64,000 bases of DNA, taken from NCBI GenBank assembly GCA_003665825.1, contig QPFY01000003.1, forward strand, positions 1,178,001 through 1,242,000. The letters run 5' to 3'. Both the position numbers and the translations under genes were made by a program. Source of the stretch: Microbotryum silenes-acaulis (taxonomy: Eukaryota > Basidiomycota > Microbotryomycetes > Microbotryales > Microbotryaceae). Of this stretch, positions 39,928-51,173 are shown piece by piece (position 1 is the first letter of the stretch; each line of letters opens with the position of its first letter). The notes below the pieces were generated by a model. It made no database searches. It was not told where the DNA came from and worked only from the letters and a program-made list of their open reading frames with translations.

Positions 39928-42228
39928 ATGGCTGCACTTCCAAATGACTTCAATCTCGCGGCCCTCGAATCCGCTTACGGTCAGGGGATCCCGTGCCCGT
40001 CGGACTTCAGTTTCCCCTCCCACGTCCTGGACCAATGGACCTCGAAGCAACCCCAAGCCCCGGCTATCATCTGGGCTTCCCCCGATTTCAAACAAGAACG
40101 TATTGTCAGCTATGAAGAGTTGAGCGATCTGTCCAACCGTGCGGCACTGGCGTTTGAGAAGCATGGGATCAAGAAGGGGGATAAGGTGATGGTGCAGTTG
40201 CCGAGGGTCGCAGAGTCAGTCTTGATCGAGTCACACTCTGGCTTCTTCTTTGTTTCCTCTCGCGGGGTTGGGAGCTGATGTGATTCTTTGTATTATAGAT
40301 GGTGGATCGTTATCTTTGGTTTGATGCGATTGGGTGCGGTGCCCGCTCCCGGGACATCATTGCTCGTTGCCAAAGGTGGGGCCCCAAACCGTTGTTCGGC
40401 CATCCTGCGGGGAGAAACCCTGCAGCATGCAAAGGGTAGGTACTGACGCCGCGGTCCCCTTTCATTCCACTTCAATCAGATCTCAAGTTCCGAGCCACGA
40501 GCTGCAAAGCCACGGCCTTCGTCGGTGACACTGAAGCGTGCTCTCACTTCCAAGACATCTCAAGCGAGGTCGGCGTCTCGCTCGTCTTCCAAGTTCGAAC
40601 TCAGGATGACGGTGACCTGGGCAGATCGAGGATCGATTTTCAGGATGCGGTGAGCAAGGTCCCAAAGGAAGCCAAATGTGATCACGTGCAACATGCTTCG
40701 AATGATTTGGCACTTTTGTACTTTAGTGAGTTGGCCGGAGCAGCGGAAAAATTTGTCCCAAGTCGCCGGTAGAGGTCTAATCAGAACTGGCTATATTGTA
40801 CAGCCAGTGGAACAACGGGTGATCCTAAGATGGTGCTGTTGGAGAACGAATATACTCTCGGGCACACTATCACGGGCGCGTGGTACCAACTAGCGCCCGG
40901 AAAGGGTCAGTATATGTCACCCGTCCCTCGGTCCAGAAATTTCATCCTGGCTGACCCCCACACGCCTGAACTTACTCAGTCTTCGCGAACATGGCCGACC
41001 TGGGCTGGGCCAAAGCTGCGTACTCAACCTTTGGATGCTTCAATCACGGAGCGACCCTCTTTGTCCAACCTCCCCCACCCGGAGCGTTCCACCCTTCGTC
41101 CGTGATCGATATCCTCCATCGCTACCCCATCACCTCGCTGTGTGCGCCGCCGACAATCTACCGCACGCTCGTCACCTCGGCCGCATTGGAATACCTCGCT
41201 TCGCACCCCGTTAAAGCGCTCGATCATTGCTGCAGTGCGGGTGAACCTTTGAACGCGAGTGTGATCAAGGAATGGAGGGACAAGACAGGGATCACGATCA
41301 AGGATGCGTGGGGGCAGACCGAGACGGTGATCATGGTCGGGAATTTTGCGGGGGAGAAGGTCAAGGAAGGGAGTATGGGTAAATGCGCACCGCATTTCGT
41401 CGTGGGAATCATAGGTCCGAATGGGGAGGAGTTGGAGGATGGTCAAGAGGGAGAACTGGCGGTCAGGACCGACGTCGGCGGTGGCGCCAAGTGGATCTTC
41501 AAAGGTGAGCGTTCTTTGACCGGCGGGACGTGTTCCAGGATCTCCGGGGCACTGACGTCCTCGTGGTTGGCGATTGCACAGGCTACATCAAGAAGGGCAA
41601 GATTGACAAGCGGGAAAAGAAATTTGGAGGCAAGACGTGGTACTGCACCGGAGACCGAGGTGTGCGGGACACGGACAAGTACTTCCACTTTGTCGGGCGG
41701 GACGATGATGTAAGCCTCTGCGTCATCGAACTCTATCCGGTGTCGTTCTGGGATACTGATGGGCTTCGAATCTATTCTCACGGTAGGTCATCACCTCCTC
41801 CGGCTACCGTATCGGTCCCTTCGAGGTCGAGAGTGCACTCAAGGTAGGCGATCGTGAAGGATGGTGGCTTGTGCACCTGACTCACATCTGGTTCGCCATG
41901 GCCTCAACAGGCTCACCCAGCGGTCCTCGAATCTGCCGCCGTCGGTTCCCCCGACGAAGCGCGAGGCGAGATTGTGAAAGCATTCGTGATCCTGAGCGCC
42001 GAGTACGCGCACAGGGGTAAATCCGAAGGGCCGGACCGCAACGCGCTCGTGCTCGAACTGCAAGACTTCTTCAAGAAGCAAACGGGGCCTTACAAGGTAT
42101 CTCGGGAGATTGAATTTGTGGAGGATCTGCCCAAAACGGTTTCGGGCAAGATTAGGAGGATCGAGCTGAGGCAGGCCGAGTACAAGAAGAAGGCCCATAT
42201 CGTCGCGAAGCAGAAGGCCAAGTTGTAA
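39928..42228 (+). CDS. Acyl-CoA synthetase, medium-chain (ACSM)-like, peroxisomal signal
   Basis: AMP-forming ligase activating a carboxylic acid to its CoA thioester. Eight exons (39928-40214, 40299-40375, 40480-40725, 40804-40905, 40980-41504, 41582-41709, 41787-41843, 41911-42228) close in frame at 579 residues. Motifs: AMP-binding loop YFTSGTTGDPKMV (split by an intron), GWAKAAYSTFGCFNHGATLF typical of the acetyl/medium-chain branch, DAWGQTET, YCTGDRG, DDDVITSSGYRIGPFEVESA hinge region, and PKTVSGKIRR with the catalytic lysine. The protein ends KQKAKL; the last three residues AKL fit the peroxisomal targeting signal type 1 consensus, so a peroxisomal role in fatty-acid activation is likely. 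Start context CACCATGGCT is strong. The exact chain-length preference cannot be read. Confidence 0.92.
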
Positions 42229-45200
42229 AGGCCCGCGACGAGTGAGCGTCGGGCGCGGTCTCGCAATGGAGCAAGTGTAGAGTCAGACTGCCAGAACGGA
42301 GACCCGGTCGAAGTCAATCCAGGGAGGGTGTACCATGCAACTGTAATTGTTTTCCTCTTCGTCGTGTGACCGTGCAGTCGGCGGGTCTCACTGGTCTGAC
42401 TCTGCAGCACTGACCTGCAGCTGGTCGATATCGGGCGTAAGGCGATGCTCAGATCGGAGGCTTAGACCATTTATTTGCACGATAATCGGATACTAAACTT
42501 GAGAGAGCTCCGGGCTCCTGTCCGAGCCTAGTGGCTCCAGGATCGTGGTCCAACGCATACGCAGACAGGGGGTAAGGATAGGTCCTCCGATCGGAGGCGA
42601 TAGGGTTGGATACGAAGATAGCATGTCGTTACATCACCTCAGCAAGCCCACGTCTCTTGTACAGCCGACGGCTACACAATCCTGATCCCCAGGTTCATCC
42701 TCGAGCGCGGATTCTCCGGAAGCAGACAGAACGAGTTCAACTAACTTCTCTTGCGTGGCCGTCGCACCGGGGACAACAAGGATGGCTTGCAGAGCGGCAA
42801 CGATCAACACCCGACACTAATAAAAAGCCTTTGAGTAAGGTCTGTGGCAGTCTGGGGCGACCACGGAGATGAGCATATTGTAGTGCCACTGCGCTCGATC
42901 GGCGTGGACAGTATACCCTCGCCGGCTAGCCCGATGCAAAATGAGTACAGGCTGACGCAAACCCCAAGCTGTCTCGGCTGACAATCGACTTTTTTCATCG
43001 CTTACCGGTAGCACCCGCCTCCTTGATACGGACTTGCCACACGCTCCTCCATCGATGTGCCAGGAAGAGGCCGGCGCCGGAGCGCGGAAGCATCATGGCG
43101 AGAGCCAACCCGGGCTGGGGCCCGGGGGCGGTCGATGCGCCGGCGAGTGCGGCGGATGCTCGGAGACGAGTCTTGCAATGCTCCGGTGATACTTCAGCCT
43201 TATTTGATTACTCTAGGTGATTTTTGACTCTTCGAGAGCGACGTCGAGTGAACGGTACGAGGCTGAAAGGACGGCGCTCACTGTGGCCGACCCTGGCTGA
43301 CCTTGCAGTGGCTGCTTCGGACCTTGGCCGGTTGTCAAAGGCGACCAACGGGCGCGCCGAGCGAGTCGAAAGGCGAGTGCGGTGTGAATCACTCCCTCTT
43401 ATTAGAACCAACTATTTTCGCTCGCAACATCGCCTGTTGCTCGCTCGAAACTTCAGAAATTCTTGCTTTCCACGCCTTTCCGCGCCAACAAACCTCTTTC
43501 TCCCCGCATTTTCGTTCCAAATCGAAACAAACGAACCCCTCACTCTCTCCGCTTTTGCTCGCGCCTTCAACGGATGTCATCTCTACAGACACCTCTTCAT
43601 CGTACATATCTCCTACGGACTCTTCTCAACGGAACACTGCTTTTCCTGTTCATATGGTTTCAGATGTTTCTTCGTCTGCGGGAGCCCCTAGGTCGGCTGT
43701 GGATAAGCTTTCCGCTCTTCCTTCCATCACGGATTACGAGCGCCGTTGACTGATGTCGTTAAACCCCTCAACTTTGATCGATGGCAATCGGCCATGAATC
43801 GCCTTCGCGTACACTGTGGCAACACTTCTTTCTAGCAAGTGCTTTGATCCCGAGCCAAATCCGCGCCAGTTTCGACTTCGGCCTCCCGGCCGTCACCTTC
43901 CTGGCAGGGGACCTTTTACTCCGAGGAACCATGTTTCGGACGATGATGACATCTCGTGAGGCAGCGGCCAACGAACTTCCCCGTCTCTCTACAACGGGCA
44001 TCGCGGAGCTCAAGATAGTTTTGTAGGAATCGGTAGTGGTATGCTTTTGACTACGACTGCCAAGTTCGCCTTCAAGTCGGCTCTCTCGGCTCGAATCCGC
44101 TGTCGGTGATCAGGAACGACGCGCACCCGGTCAATCGCGGACGCGTCTCCGTAAATGTGAAACATGGGATCTCAGGATCGGCCAAAACTCGCTTGGTTTG
44201 TGCTGGGGGGGCGAGCTCTCCCTTTAACCCACTGTTTCCCCCCTTTCGGCCTCGCTCGCGGCGGCGCAATCTGCGCGTGTCGTACTCGTGGGGAAGTTCG
44301 CCCCCAAGCCGAAACCAAGCCATTTATTATATATTCACTATTCATATTCATCAACAGAGGTGTCGGCACAAACGTCGTCCAGTCGGAGACTGCTCGTCGT
44401 ACGACTCACTTTATTTTTATAGACGCGACACGTTGCTTGGCCGACACGCCGGGATGAATCTGAGACCAGTCGCGCGTGCGACGCGTCATCGCGCCTTGCC
44501 TCTTGACTGCCCTGACACTGCGCCTACTACCTTCACCCTTGTCACCGCAAGCTCCACAACCACCATCACCATACTCGTAGAATGAACCTGTTACATTCAA
44601 TAAGTCAGGCGAGACTTCCTGTACGCTCCTGCACGTCCCATGTCGAGGCGCACTCCCCTGCTTTGAACGCTGAGTCGCTGACGGAGCTGCGACGACCATC
44701 GACCGCCAACGTCGCACAGGCGACGCGCCACTGCATCGACTCGTTCAACCAACCTTTGACTCGAACCCATCTCGTCAAGCTACAGGACGGGCTCGTGATC
44801 TCGCCTATGATGGAATATGTATGACCATACGGTGAGTCACGATATCGTGATTTTTTCGTGTCATCCACGCTCGATTTGAGCCGTGCATCGAACGCTGACG
44901 TCACGACCGGCTCATCTCAAACCCAGCTCGCGATGCCCCAATTATCATCGAAGGTGAATACCGACGAATGACGAGCGCCACGACGATCCTTGCTGTTTTT
45001 CGGACCAAGAAGCCTTCCCTTGGTTGCTGCTCGCGAGATGGTGTAAGTTTCACCAAGCCAATTCGATGAGGTACTTGAACGTGAGTCGTATCGCCGACTC
45101 GTGCGATCAAGCTGATCTGATAGCTTCGTCTTGCAGCCAAAGACGACGAGGCAGGTTCATTGGTGAGGCAGGTTTTGACGACGAGGCAAGGTTTATTGGT

Positions 45201-45716
45201 GTATTTTTATGGAGTGGTGCCTCAGATCTGTCAAAGGTATGCTCAGTGGCGTGATCGATCGACACCTGTCTCTCTTTCTGGTGATCAAATCCTCATCCCT
45301 ACTGCGCCGGGTGACGACAGCGACTAACGGCCGACTTTTGAGCACCTGCCTTCTGCACTCTTACCACTTCTTTCGCCGCCGCTTCACTCGCTCCAGATTC
45401 GCCGCTGCTTCACTCGATCCAGACCCGACAATTCCTGAACTGAATGATGACTTCGAACAACTCGCGCCCCAGAAGGTCCCCTGGGTTCGCTGCATCGACT
45501 TCAACCGGCCCGGGCCAAGTGGCCGGATCGGCTCCCCCGAATCAAGGAAACCAGGTGGTACCAGCGGCGGTGGCCGACGTTCGGGCATTACGATGGGCGG
45601 AATTTGGTGGCATCCTGGAGGATGTAAGTCATTCATGGCATGTGTATCTCGTACCATACCGATGTGTCATAGGAGTAACACGTTAGGCTGATCTTTACCC
45701 TCCACCGCTCACCGGC

Positions 45717-46244
45717 CATCGGCAGCGAAGTCCTCGCCTCGATGCATCGCCTGAGCTTGGAGCAGCGGTGGTCGGCAGGGGCTGGACCGGCGCTCCGACC
45801 GCTCTCGGCGCCCTCGCGAGGATCGTACCGACACGACGCGACACCGGTAATACTTGCTGTTCCAAGTCTTTGGAACAATGCCGCCTTGGAACAATGCCGC
45901 CCGTACCGGTGTCGCGTCGTGTCGGTACGATCCTCGCGAGGGCGCCGAGAGCGGTCGGAGCGCCGGTCCAGCCCCTGCCGACTGTCAGAGAGTATATTAC
46001 TGTTTCATCCCACTTGGATTCCCCAATATGATTAGTTACTAGTTGTTGGTATTGGTCGCCTCGCGCGCCTTGAGCCTGCCTCGCGCGCGCTTCCGTAGCC
46101 CTTCTCTCCTTTCTCCAACTATCTTTACTATCATCTTCGGCTCTCATACTTACGTATCTCGTGCCTGGGCTTCAGGGTTCTAAAACCGACCACCGCTGCT
46201 CCAAGCTCAGGCGATGCATCGAGGCGAGGACTTCGCTGCCGATG
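45717..46244. repeat. Perfect 133-bp inverted repeat with 54-bp spacer
   Basis: Left arm 45717-45849. The right arm is the exact reverse complement, present as 45904-45982 plus 46191-46244 (79 + 54 = 133 bp) and interrupted between these by a 203-bp insertion and a duplicated CCGAC. I compared the arms base by base and found no mismatch. The spacer 45850-45903 holds two exact tandem copies of a 16-bp unit TTGGAACAATGCCGCC (45870-45901). Arms are GC-rich and have no target-site duplication that I can see at their outer ends. This would transcribe as a long hairpin if the insertion were absent. Confidence 0.95.
45983..46185. mobile_element. Solo LTR-like insertion, 203 bp, in the right arm
   Basis: The insertion begins TGTCAGAGAGTATATTAC and ends GGTTCTAAAA. 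It is bounded by a 5-bp direct duplication CCGAC (45978-45982 and 46186-46190), and removing it with one CCGAC copy restores the inverted repeat exactly. The 5-bp duplication and TG-start with near-inverted ends (TGTCAGA / TCTAAAA) fit a Ty1/copia-type solo LTR, although the 3' end is AA rather than the canonical CA. No internal coding region is present. Confidence 0.75.
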
Positions 46245-48190
46245 AGTCGCCCTCCATATTCCACCGAGTTCGCACTGAGGAGCTGAGATACCTACCGACA
46301 GAATCGAGGTTAACTGCTTATCGAAAGCTATGTAGCGATTGGCACTCAGTGACTTGGCCGACTGCGACTCTTCTGACAGACAGGACCCGACGTCGTTTCC
46401 CAAGGCCGACATTGCGTGTAAATTACTTGAGCCCCTTTGCGACTGCTCAAGCGCTATCGACCTTCACAGACCTAAGCATTTCGTGTGCCTCTACGAACCT
46501 TTCAGACTCTCAGAACCCGTAACACGAAAGAGTATGCGTGAGGAGTCCAATCAGCGAGGCTGGAGCCGTTGAGCGCAAGCGATGAGAGCAGCGAAACGGG
46601 TGCTCTAAGAGAGCGAACGTCCGGAGAAAGAAAAACCGAAGAGGTGATATTTTATATCAGATCAACATCATTTCAAATCGTTCAGTCAATCAATGATCCG
46701 CGTTCCGGAGACGAGTCCCCGAACCCCTGAACTCTTCAAATTAAACTTTCTGACCCATCCTCCACGGAATCACGAGCCAGGATTTTGGAAAGAACGCGAT
46801 GGCGGCGACTCGTATGACGGGGAACAGAACGTCGGAGAGCGCTTACTAAGATGCGCCTCAGAAATCCACTTCAAGATGGATCTCGATCAAAGGCAAAGCC
46901 CAGAAAGACCACCTCTCGCAGTCACGGCGCACTACTTCCCTTCTTCCGCGTTGGTACCATCGTCACTGCTAGGCTCTGTGCTCTGTCCCGGCCAGCAGGC
47001 TTAAAATAGCAGACTTCTTCGGGTGCTCGTTCGGCATGGCTTGACCGTACTTTGCTCTTGTGAAAGTGAAACTTGGAACGTTAGACCTTGTTCATTTGAT
47101 CTTTATGAAGAACATCAACACCACATATTATACCCTTGGCCTAAATTACTCCGACTCGATTCGTTACCTTTGGACTGTTTGGCGCAGCTTCTAAACGATC
47201 CCTCCGCCGCTTGAAGCCTACCGGCACGTGCCTGAGTGGTGATGGTATTTCGTGAAAAACGAGGTATCGAAGAAACAACTGGTCCATTTGAACGAAGATA
47301 TCAGCTACAAGAAGCCTTTGGGGATTTTCGAGACCCCTATTCGCGATTGCTCCGAGGGGATGGCCTGGTGCCTTTATTCCCTTGTATATTTCCTTCCTAT
47401 TGGACTTTGGGCTCTGGCTTTTTATCCGGGTGCATCAAGTGAAGACTTGGCGAGATCTTGCCAACGGCTCCAGGGACCAGCCTCGGGTTGCAGTGAGCGA
47501 CGACCACTCGGGGATCCACCGTCGCCCAGTCAAATAGCGCGGTCCTCGGCTGGCCAAAGGCGTAAAGCGCGCATTCGCCCCAGTTGGCCCAGGTTGGCCC
47601 CTCGGCCCTCAAGAGATCCATGCCGCCGTGAGCTATTTCTCAAGCTGTCTTCCTCTCTCCGCCCACACCGCCAACCCAGGACCAGCAGCAGCTCGGTACT
47701 ACACTTTTGATCCAGAGACTCCACACCCCTTGCAACCTCTTCATCCTTCGTCCCTCGAACACGAAGACGCGATCCCTCGTACCCACACCGACCGTTGTTG
47801 TCTCGCCCGCAGCCCCGCCCGTTGCCGGCGACTGGTCCGCTGTCAGATTAGATCTTCCCGGGCCTGATTATCTTGCGCGCTTTTTCTGCCGCTTGCGCTT
47901 CGCGAGCTCGTCGGACTCTTTCGCGTGCGAAACAAGCTCAGCATCGACTGCGATCCCGCATTGTAGCATACTTGCTCGTGAGTTGGCACTGTATCGAGGG
48001 GATGGATTGAGGGTCTCGACCTATGGATCACATCGACCCACGTGCACGTCGTCCCTTCCTGCCGCTAATGCATTTCCCTCTTTGGTTGTCTTGCCCATCC
48101 GCGCTTCGACCCATCTCGACCCGCCCAATCAGATTACGCCCGCCCACACGCGCACCTGCAGCTAGCTAGCTCAAGCTTTAGGCGCCCACG

Positions 48191-49703
48191 ATGGGAAACG
48201 TTTTCAGTGTCCCCATCTTCTTCATCGTCTTCCGAGAGGTCATCGAAGCGGCCATCATCATCTCGGTCTTGCTCGGCCTCGTCGAATCCCTGGTCGACAA
48301 GCCCGTCAACGAAGGCGATTCGCTCGACCGCGATGAAGCCGTGAAGAAGCGGCTCGTGCGGCGGATGAGAATACAGATCTGGGCTGGTGCTGCCGTCGGC
48401 ATGTTCATCGCTCTTTGCATTGGTGCCGCTTTCATCGCTGTTGTAAGTCTTCTTTCGGCATACCTGCTCGCATAAGAACGGGACAAGGTTTTTCTTTCGG
48501 GTGCCGAGGTCTGCCACTGATCGCCGACCTCTGGACGTCACGCCTTCCATACAGTTCTTCACGACGCTGAACGATCTCTGGGCTAAGTACGAGGAAATCT
48601 GGGAAGGCACCTTCTCTCTTGTTGCATGGTGAGTATTTCACGTGAACCGAACACTTTTGCTCTTTGCCAGGAGCTGATCCAATCTTCTTTTCCGTGCCGT
48701 TGCTACCCCTGCAGCCTCATTATTTTCATTATGGGTATCACTATGCTGCGCATCGACCGATCCAAGCTCAAGTGGAAACGTAAGCTCGCCAATGCCTTTG
48801 ACCAAAAAGTCGTTGCCGACAGCGAGGTCGACGTCAAGGACCAGCGAGAGGCACGCAGTGGCAAGTGGTCGCTCTTCCTCTTGCCCCTCATCACCGTGCT
48901 GCGAGAAGGTCTCGAGTGCGTCGTCTTTGTCGGTGGTGTCTCGTTAGGTCAATCGGCCAGGTCGATCCCGCTCGCTGCCATCGTTGGTCTCATTTGTGGT
49001 CTTATTGTCGGTTGTAAGTTACATCCCTGGCTGCTTGCGGTATTTTCCGCACCGGGAACACCTAATTCATCTGACTCGCTCGATCTCGGCAGACTTGATC
49101 TACGCTGGAGGATCTCGTTCCTCCCTGTCCGCCTTTCTCGTCATCTCCACCAACATCCTCTTCCTCCTCGGTGCCGGTCTCCTGTCCAAGGGTGTCGGAG
49201 CTTTCGAAAGGTATCACTTCAACAAGGGTGTCGGCGCCGACGTGTCAGAATCTGGTGATGGCCCCGGTTCTTACTACGTCCCTGGTAATGTTTGGCATCT
49301 CGAGTACGGAAATCCTGAGAACACCGCCAACGGTGGGTGGGGTATCTTCAACGCCATTCTCGGTCAGTTTCTTCTCTTCCCTCCTATCCTTCTCGGGCCA
49401 TGTCGACTGACGTTCATGCTCGTATTACGTACAGGCTGGACCAACAACGCCACGATCGGCACGATCGTCTCCTACTGCCTGTACTGGATCGCCGTCGTCG
49501 TCGTCCTCGTCTACATGAAATGGTCCGAAGGGCGATGCGCCATCTTCGGTCTCGAATCCGCGGCTTACAAGCGAAGGCAACAGGCTCGGTTGGAGAAGGG
49601 CAAGTACATTGCCCCGCTCGATTCGCCGATGAATAAGGAGGTCGATAGTCTTGAGAGGGCTGATTCGTCCCAAGAGTCGCTCTCGGCGGTCAAGGTGCAG
49701 TAG
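48191..49703 (+). CDS. FTR1: High-affinity iron permease Ftr1
   Basis: Plasma-membrane Fe(III) permease that works with a Fet3-type multicopper ferroxidase in reductive iron uptake. Five exons (48191-48442, 48555-48628, 48715-49013, 49093-49362, 49435-49703) close in frame at 387 residues. Seven membrane segments are expected. Iron-binding motifs: REVIEAAIIISVLLGL in the first segment (REGLE-type with V-I) and REGLECVVFVGGVSLG in the fourth. Other family features: FIMGITMLRIDRSKLKWKRK, GGSRSSLSAFLVISTNILFL, VWHLEYGNPENTANGGWGIF, GWTNNATIGTIVSYCLYWI. No ferroxidase gene is adjacent in this window, although FET3-FTR1 pairs are common in basidiomycetes. Start at ATG following GCCCACG. Confidence 0.96.
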
Positions 49704-50228
49704 ATGGGGATTGGTTTGGAGCAGGAGTCTAGTCCAAGGTTTTGCGAACTTCCCTTCCTCTTCTATTCTGTTGTTCCTGAAGGTTTAGTAATTTTTGTTT
49801 GGATAGCAGGGTATGACAAAGAAAAGTCGCAGAGTCATCAGTACAAGCCTGTCATCTCTGTCAATGATTGCAATTGCCCAATCGTTTGCATTTGGAATTC
49901 TGCCCGTACAGGCAAGGCAGTGCGACGACGGGATGCACAACCAAATCAGGGAACCTTACAGGTTCACCAAAACAAAAACAAACTTTGCTACAATGTCACA
50001 AAAATATTCATTGGCCCAGCCAGCTTGCAAATTTCCGCGGTCCCCTCAACGCCGACCACGACCTCGGAAAAATCGCACCCAAATGCAAAAACACGTGCTG
50101 TGCGCGCCGCCACAACAATTTCGATCGAATTGTCCCGCATCCGAAACGTCCATCACCGCCAGCGCGTTCCCAATCTGAAGCTCACGCCGCGCAGTGGTCC
50201 CACGTCGTATTACTCGATGCCATTCGGA
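49704..50228. other. Intergenic region downstream of FTR1
   Basis: About 525 bp with FTR1's 3' UTR. Plus-strand open frames run through 49704-50405 but are Asn/Lys/Thr-rich without motifs and overlap the small secreted gene on the other strand; I do not call them. Confidence 0.45.
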
Positions 50229-50662
50229 TCAAATATAAATCCTCATCCCCCTCTTGAGCGGACTATTCGAACCAGCTGCAGCTCTTGCGGCCCTAGGGCC
50301 GTACTTGAACACCTGAGCGACGACCGAATCAGTCGACGCGCTCGACACGCTCTTGCTCTTCTTCAACGTCGTTCCGACTGGGCAAGCTGCAGTGACGGAG
50401 GTTAATTGAGGGAACACAAGGGGTGTCAGTCAAAGGAGTCGATGAGGAGGGGAAAAGGTTCTAGACTCTTCGAAGAACAAAGTGTTTCGTCGTTGGAGGA
50501 GACTGGGAGGTCCGGCCGTTGGGTCTCCTCGAGGCTCCTGGGCTCTCTTCTAGAAGCGGACAGCGGAGAGGTTCTCCAAGACGGAGTGGAATGTGGCTCA
50601 CCTGCTTGGACAACGGTCAAGGCGATGCAGAGAGTGAGGAGAAAGGTGATAATGGATCGCAT
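50229..50662 (-). CDS. Small secreted protein, 72 residues
   Basis: Two exons (50662-50602 and 50386-50229; donor GTGAGC, acceptor ACTGCAG) close in frame at 72 residues. The first exon is almost entirely a signal peptide: MRSIITFLLTLCIALTVVQA, followed by the splice junction. The mature part of about 52 residues is Ser/Ala/Lys/Arg-rich with one cysteine and ends with a basic stretch (SPLKRGMRIYI). There is no known domain. A KR site could be processed by a Kex2-type protease. It could be a secreted effector-like or cell-surface peptide; function unknown. Confidence 0.55.
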
Positions 50663-51173
50663 CTTGTAGTTTGGTAAGTGATGGCGGCGTGGTTGAGGGT
50701 GTGAGGGTGGCTTTGAGCTTGAGCTGGTCCGAGATGGTCGGAGTGAGAGCGGCTTGGCAGCTGGACGCGCGAGTCGTGGGGGCGAGCCTGCGCTGACCTG
50801 CCAGCCTCTGCAGACTGCAAGGGCCTGCACTGACTGGAAGTTGACTGGCACTGAGCTCCTCGGCGATCCCTGCCGCGTCGCGTAGTCTCGCAGAGCCAGG
50901 GCAGATGTTGAGTAAAGATCTCGTCGGTGACTTGGTACCTACGAAACAGCAACCCCGTCGAGGTAGTTTAGCTTAGGAACTTCCCGATTCTTCACTGCTA
51001 CACCTTGCTAGTAGGCCGATTCTTCAGATTTGCAATTTCTCTTCGGATTCACGCAGTTGCAAATACCATCAACCGACACCAAAAGAAGGAACAACATCCC
51101 ACGCTTACGAGTGCGCGATTAGCTAGATCCTTGCTAATACGATAATTCGACTGCTCCCACACCCCGCTCCTCT
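50663..51173. other. Upstream region of the small secreted gene
   Basis: 511 bp between the small secreted gene's start and the aminopeptidase stop, both on the minus strand. Open frames at 50663-50950 have no recognisable motif. Nothing else seen. Confidence 0.45.

Larger units (their letters stand above)
42229..48190. other. Gene-poor island of about 6 kb
   Basis: No gene with a recognisable domain was found in this stretch, in contrast to the dense genes on both sides. Short open frames exist on both strands. Weakly protein-like segments lie at 43303-43749 (+), 44582-44823 (+, may splice at a GTATGA donor to 44925-45020) and 45420-45690 (+, two competing frames). They could be remnants or small unknown genes. 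The island contains a 133-bp inverted repeat (45717-46244) with a nested LTR-like insertion. The part next to 48190 must hold the FTR1 promoter; a lone GATA-type site (TTATCT) occurs near 47869. Confidence 0.5.

Noticed and set aside
45209..45691. Open frames before the inverted repeat as retrotransposon gag
   Set aside because: Two competing frames and no zinc knuckle, protease or reverse-transcriptase motif nearby.
45720..46035. Repeated Arg/Ser-rich peptides on both strands as a repetitive protein
   Set aside because: They are the translation of the inverted repeat arms, not a gene.
42229..48190. CRISPR array or bacterial-type defence system in the gene-poor island
   Set aside because: No regularly spaced direct repeats and no associated protein motifs; the surrounding genes are eukaryotic.
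49704..50405. Plus-strand open frame of 233 codons downstream of FTR1
   Set aside because: Unusual composition, no motif, and it overlaps the better supported spliced secreted-protein gene on the other strand.
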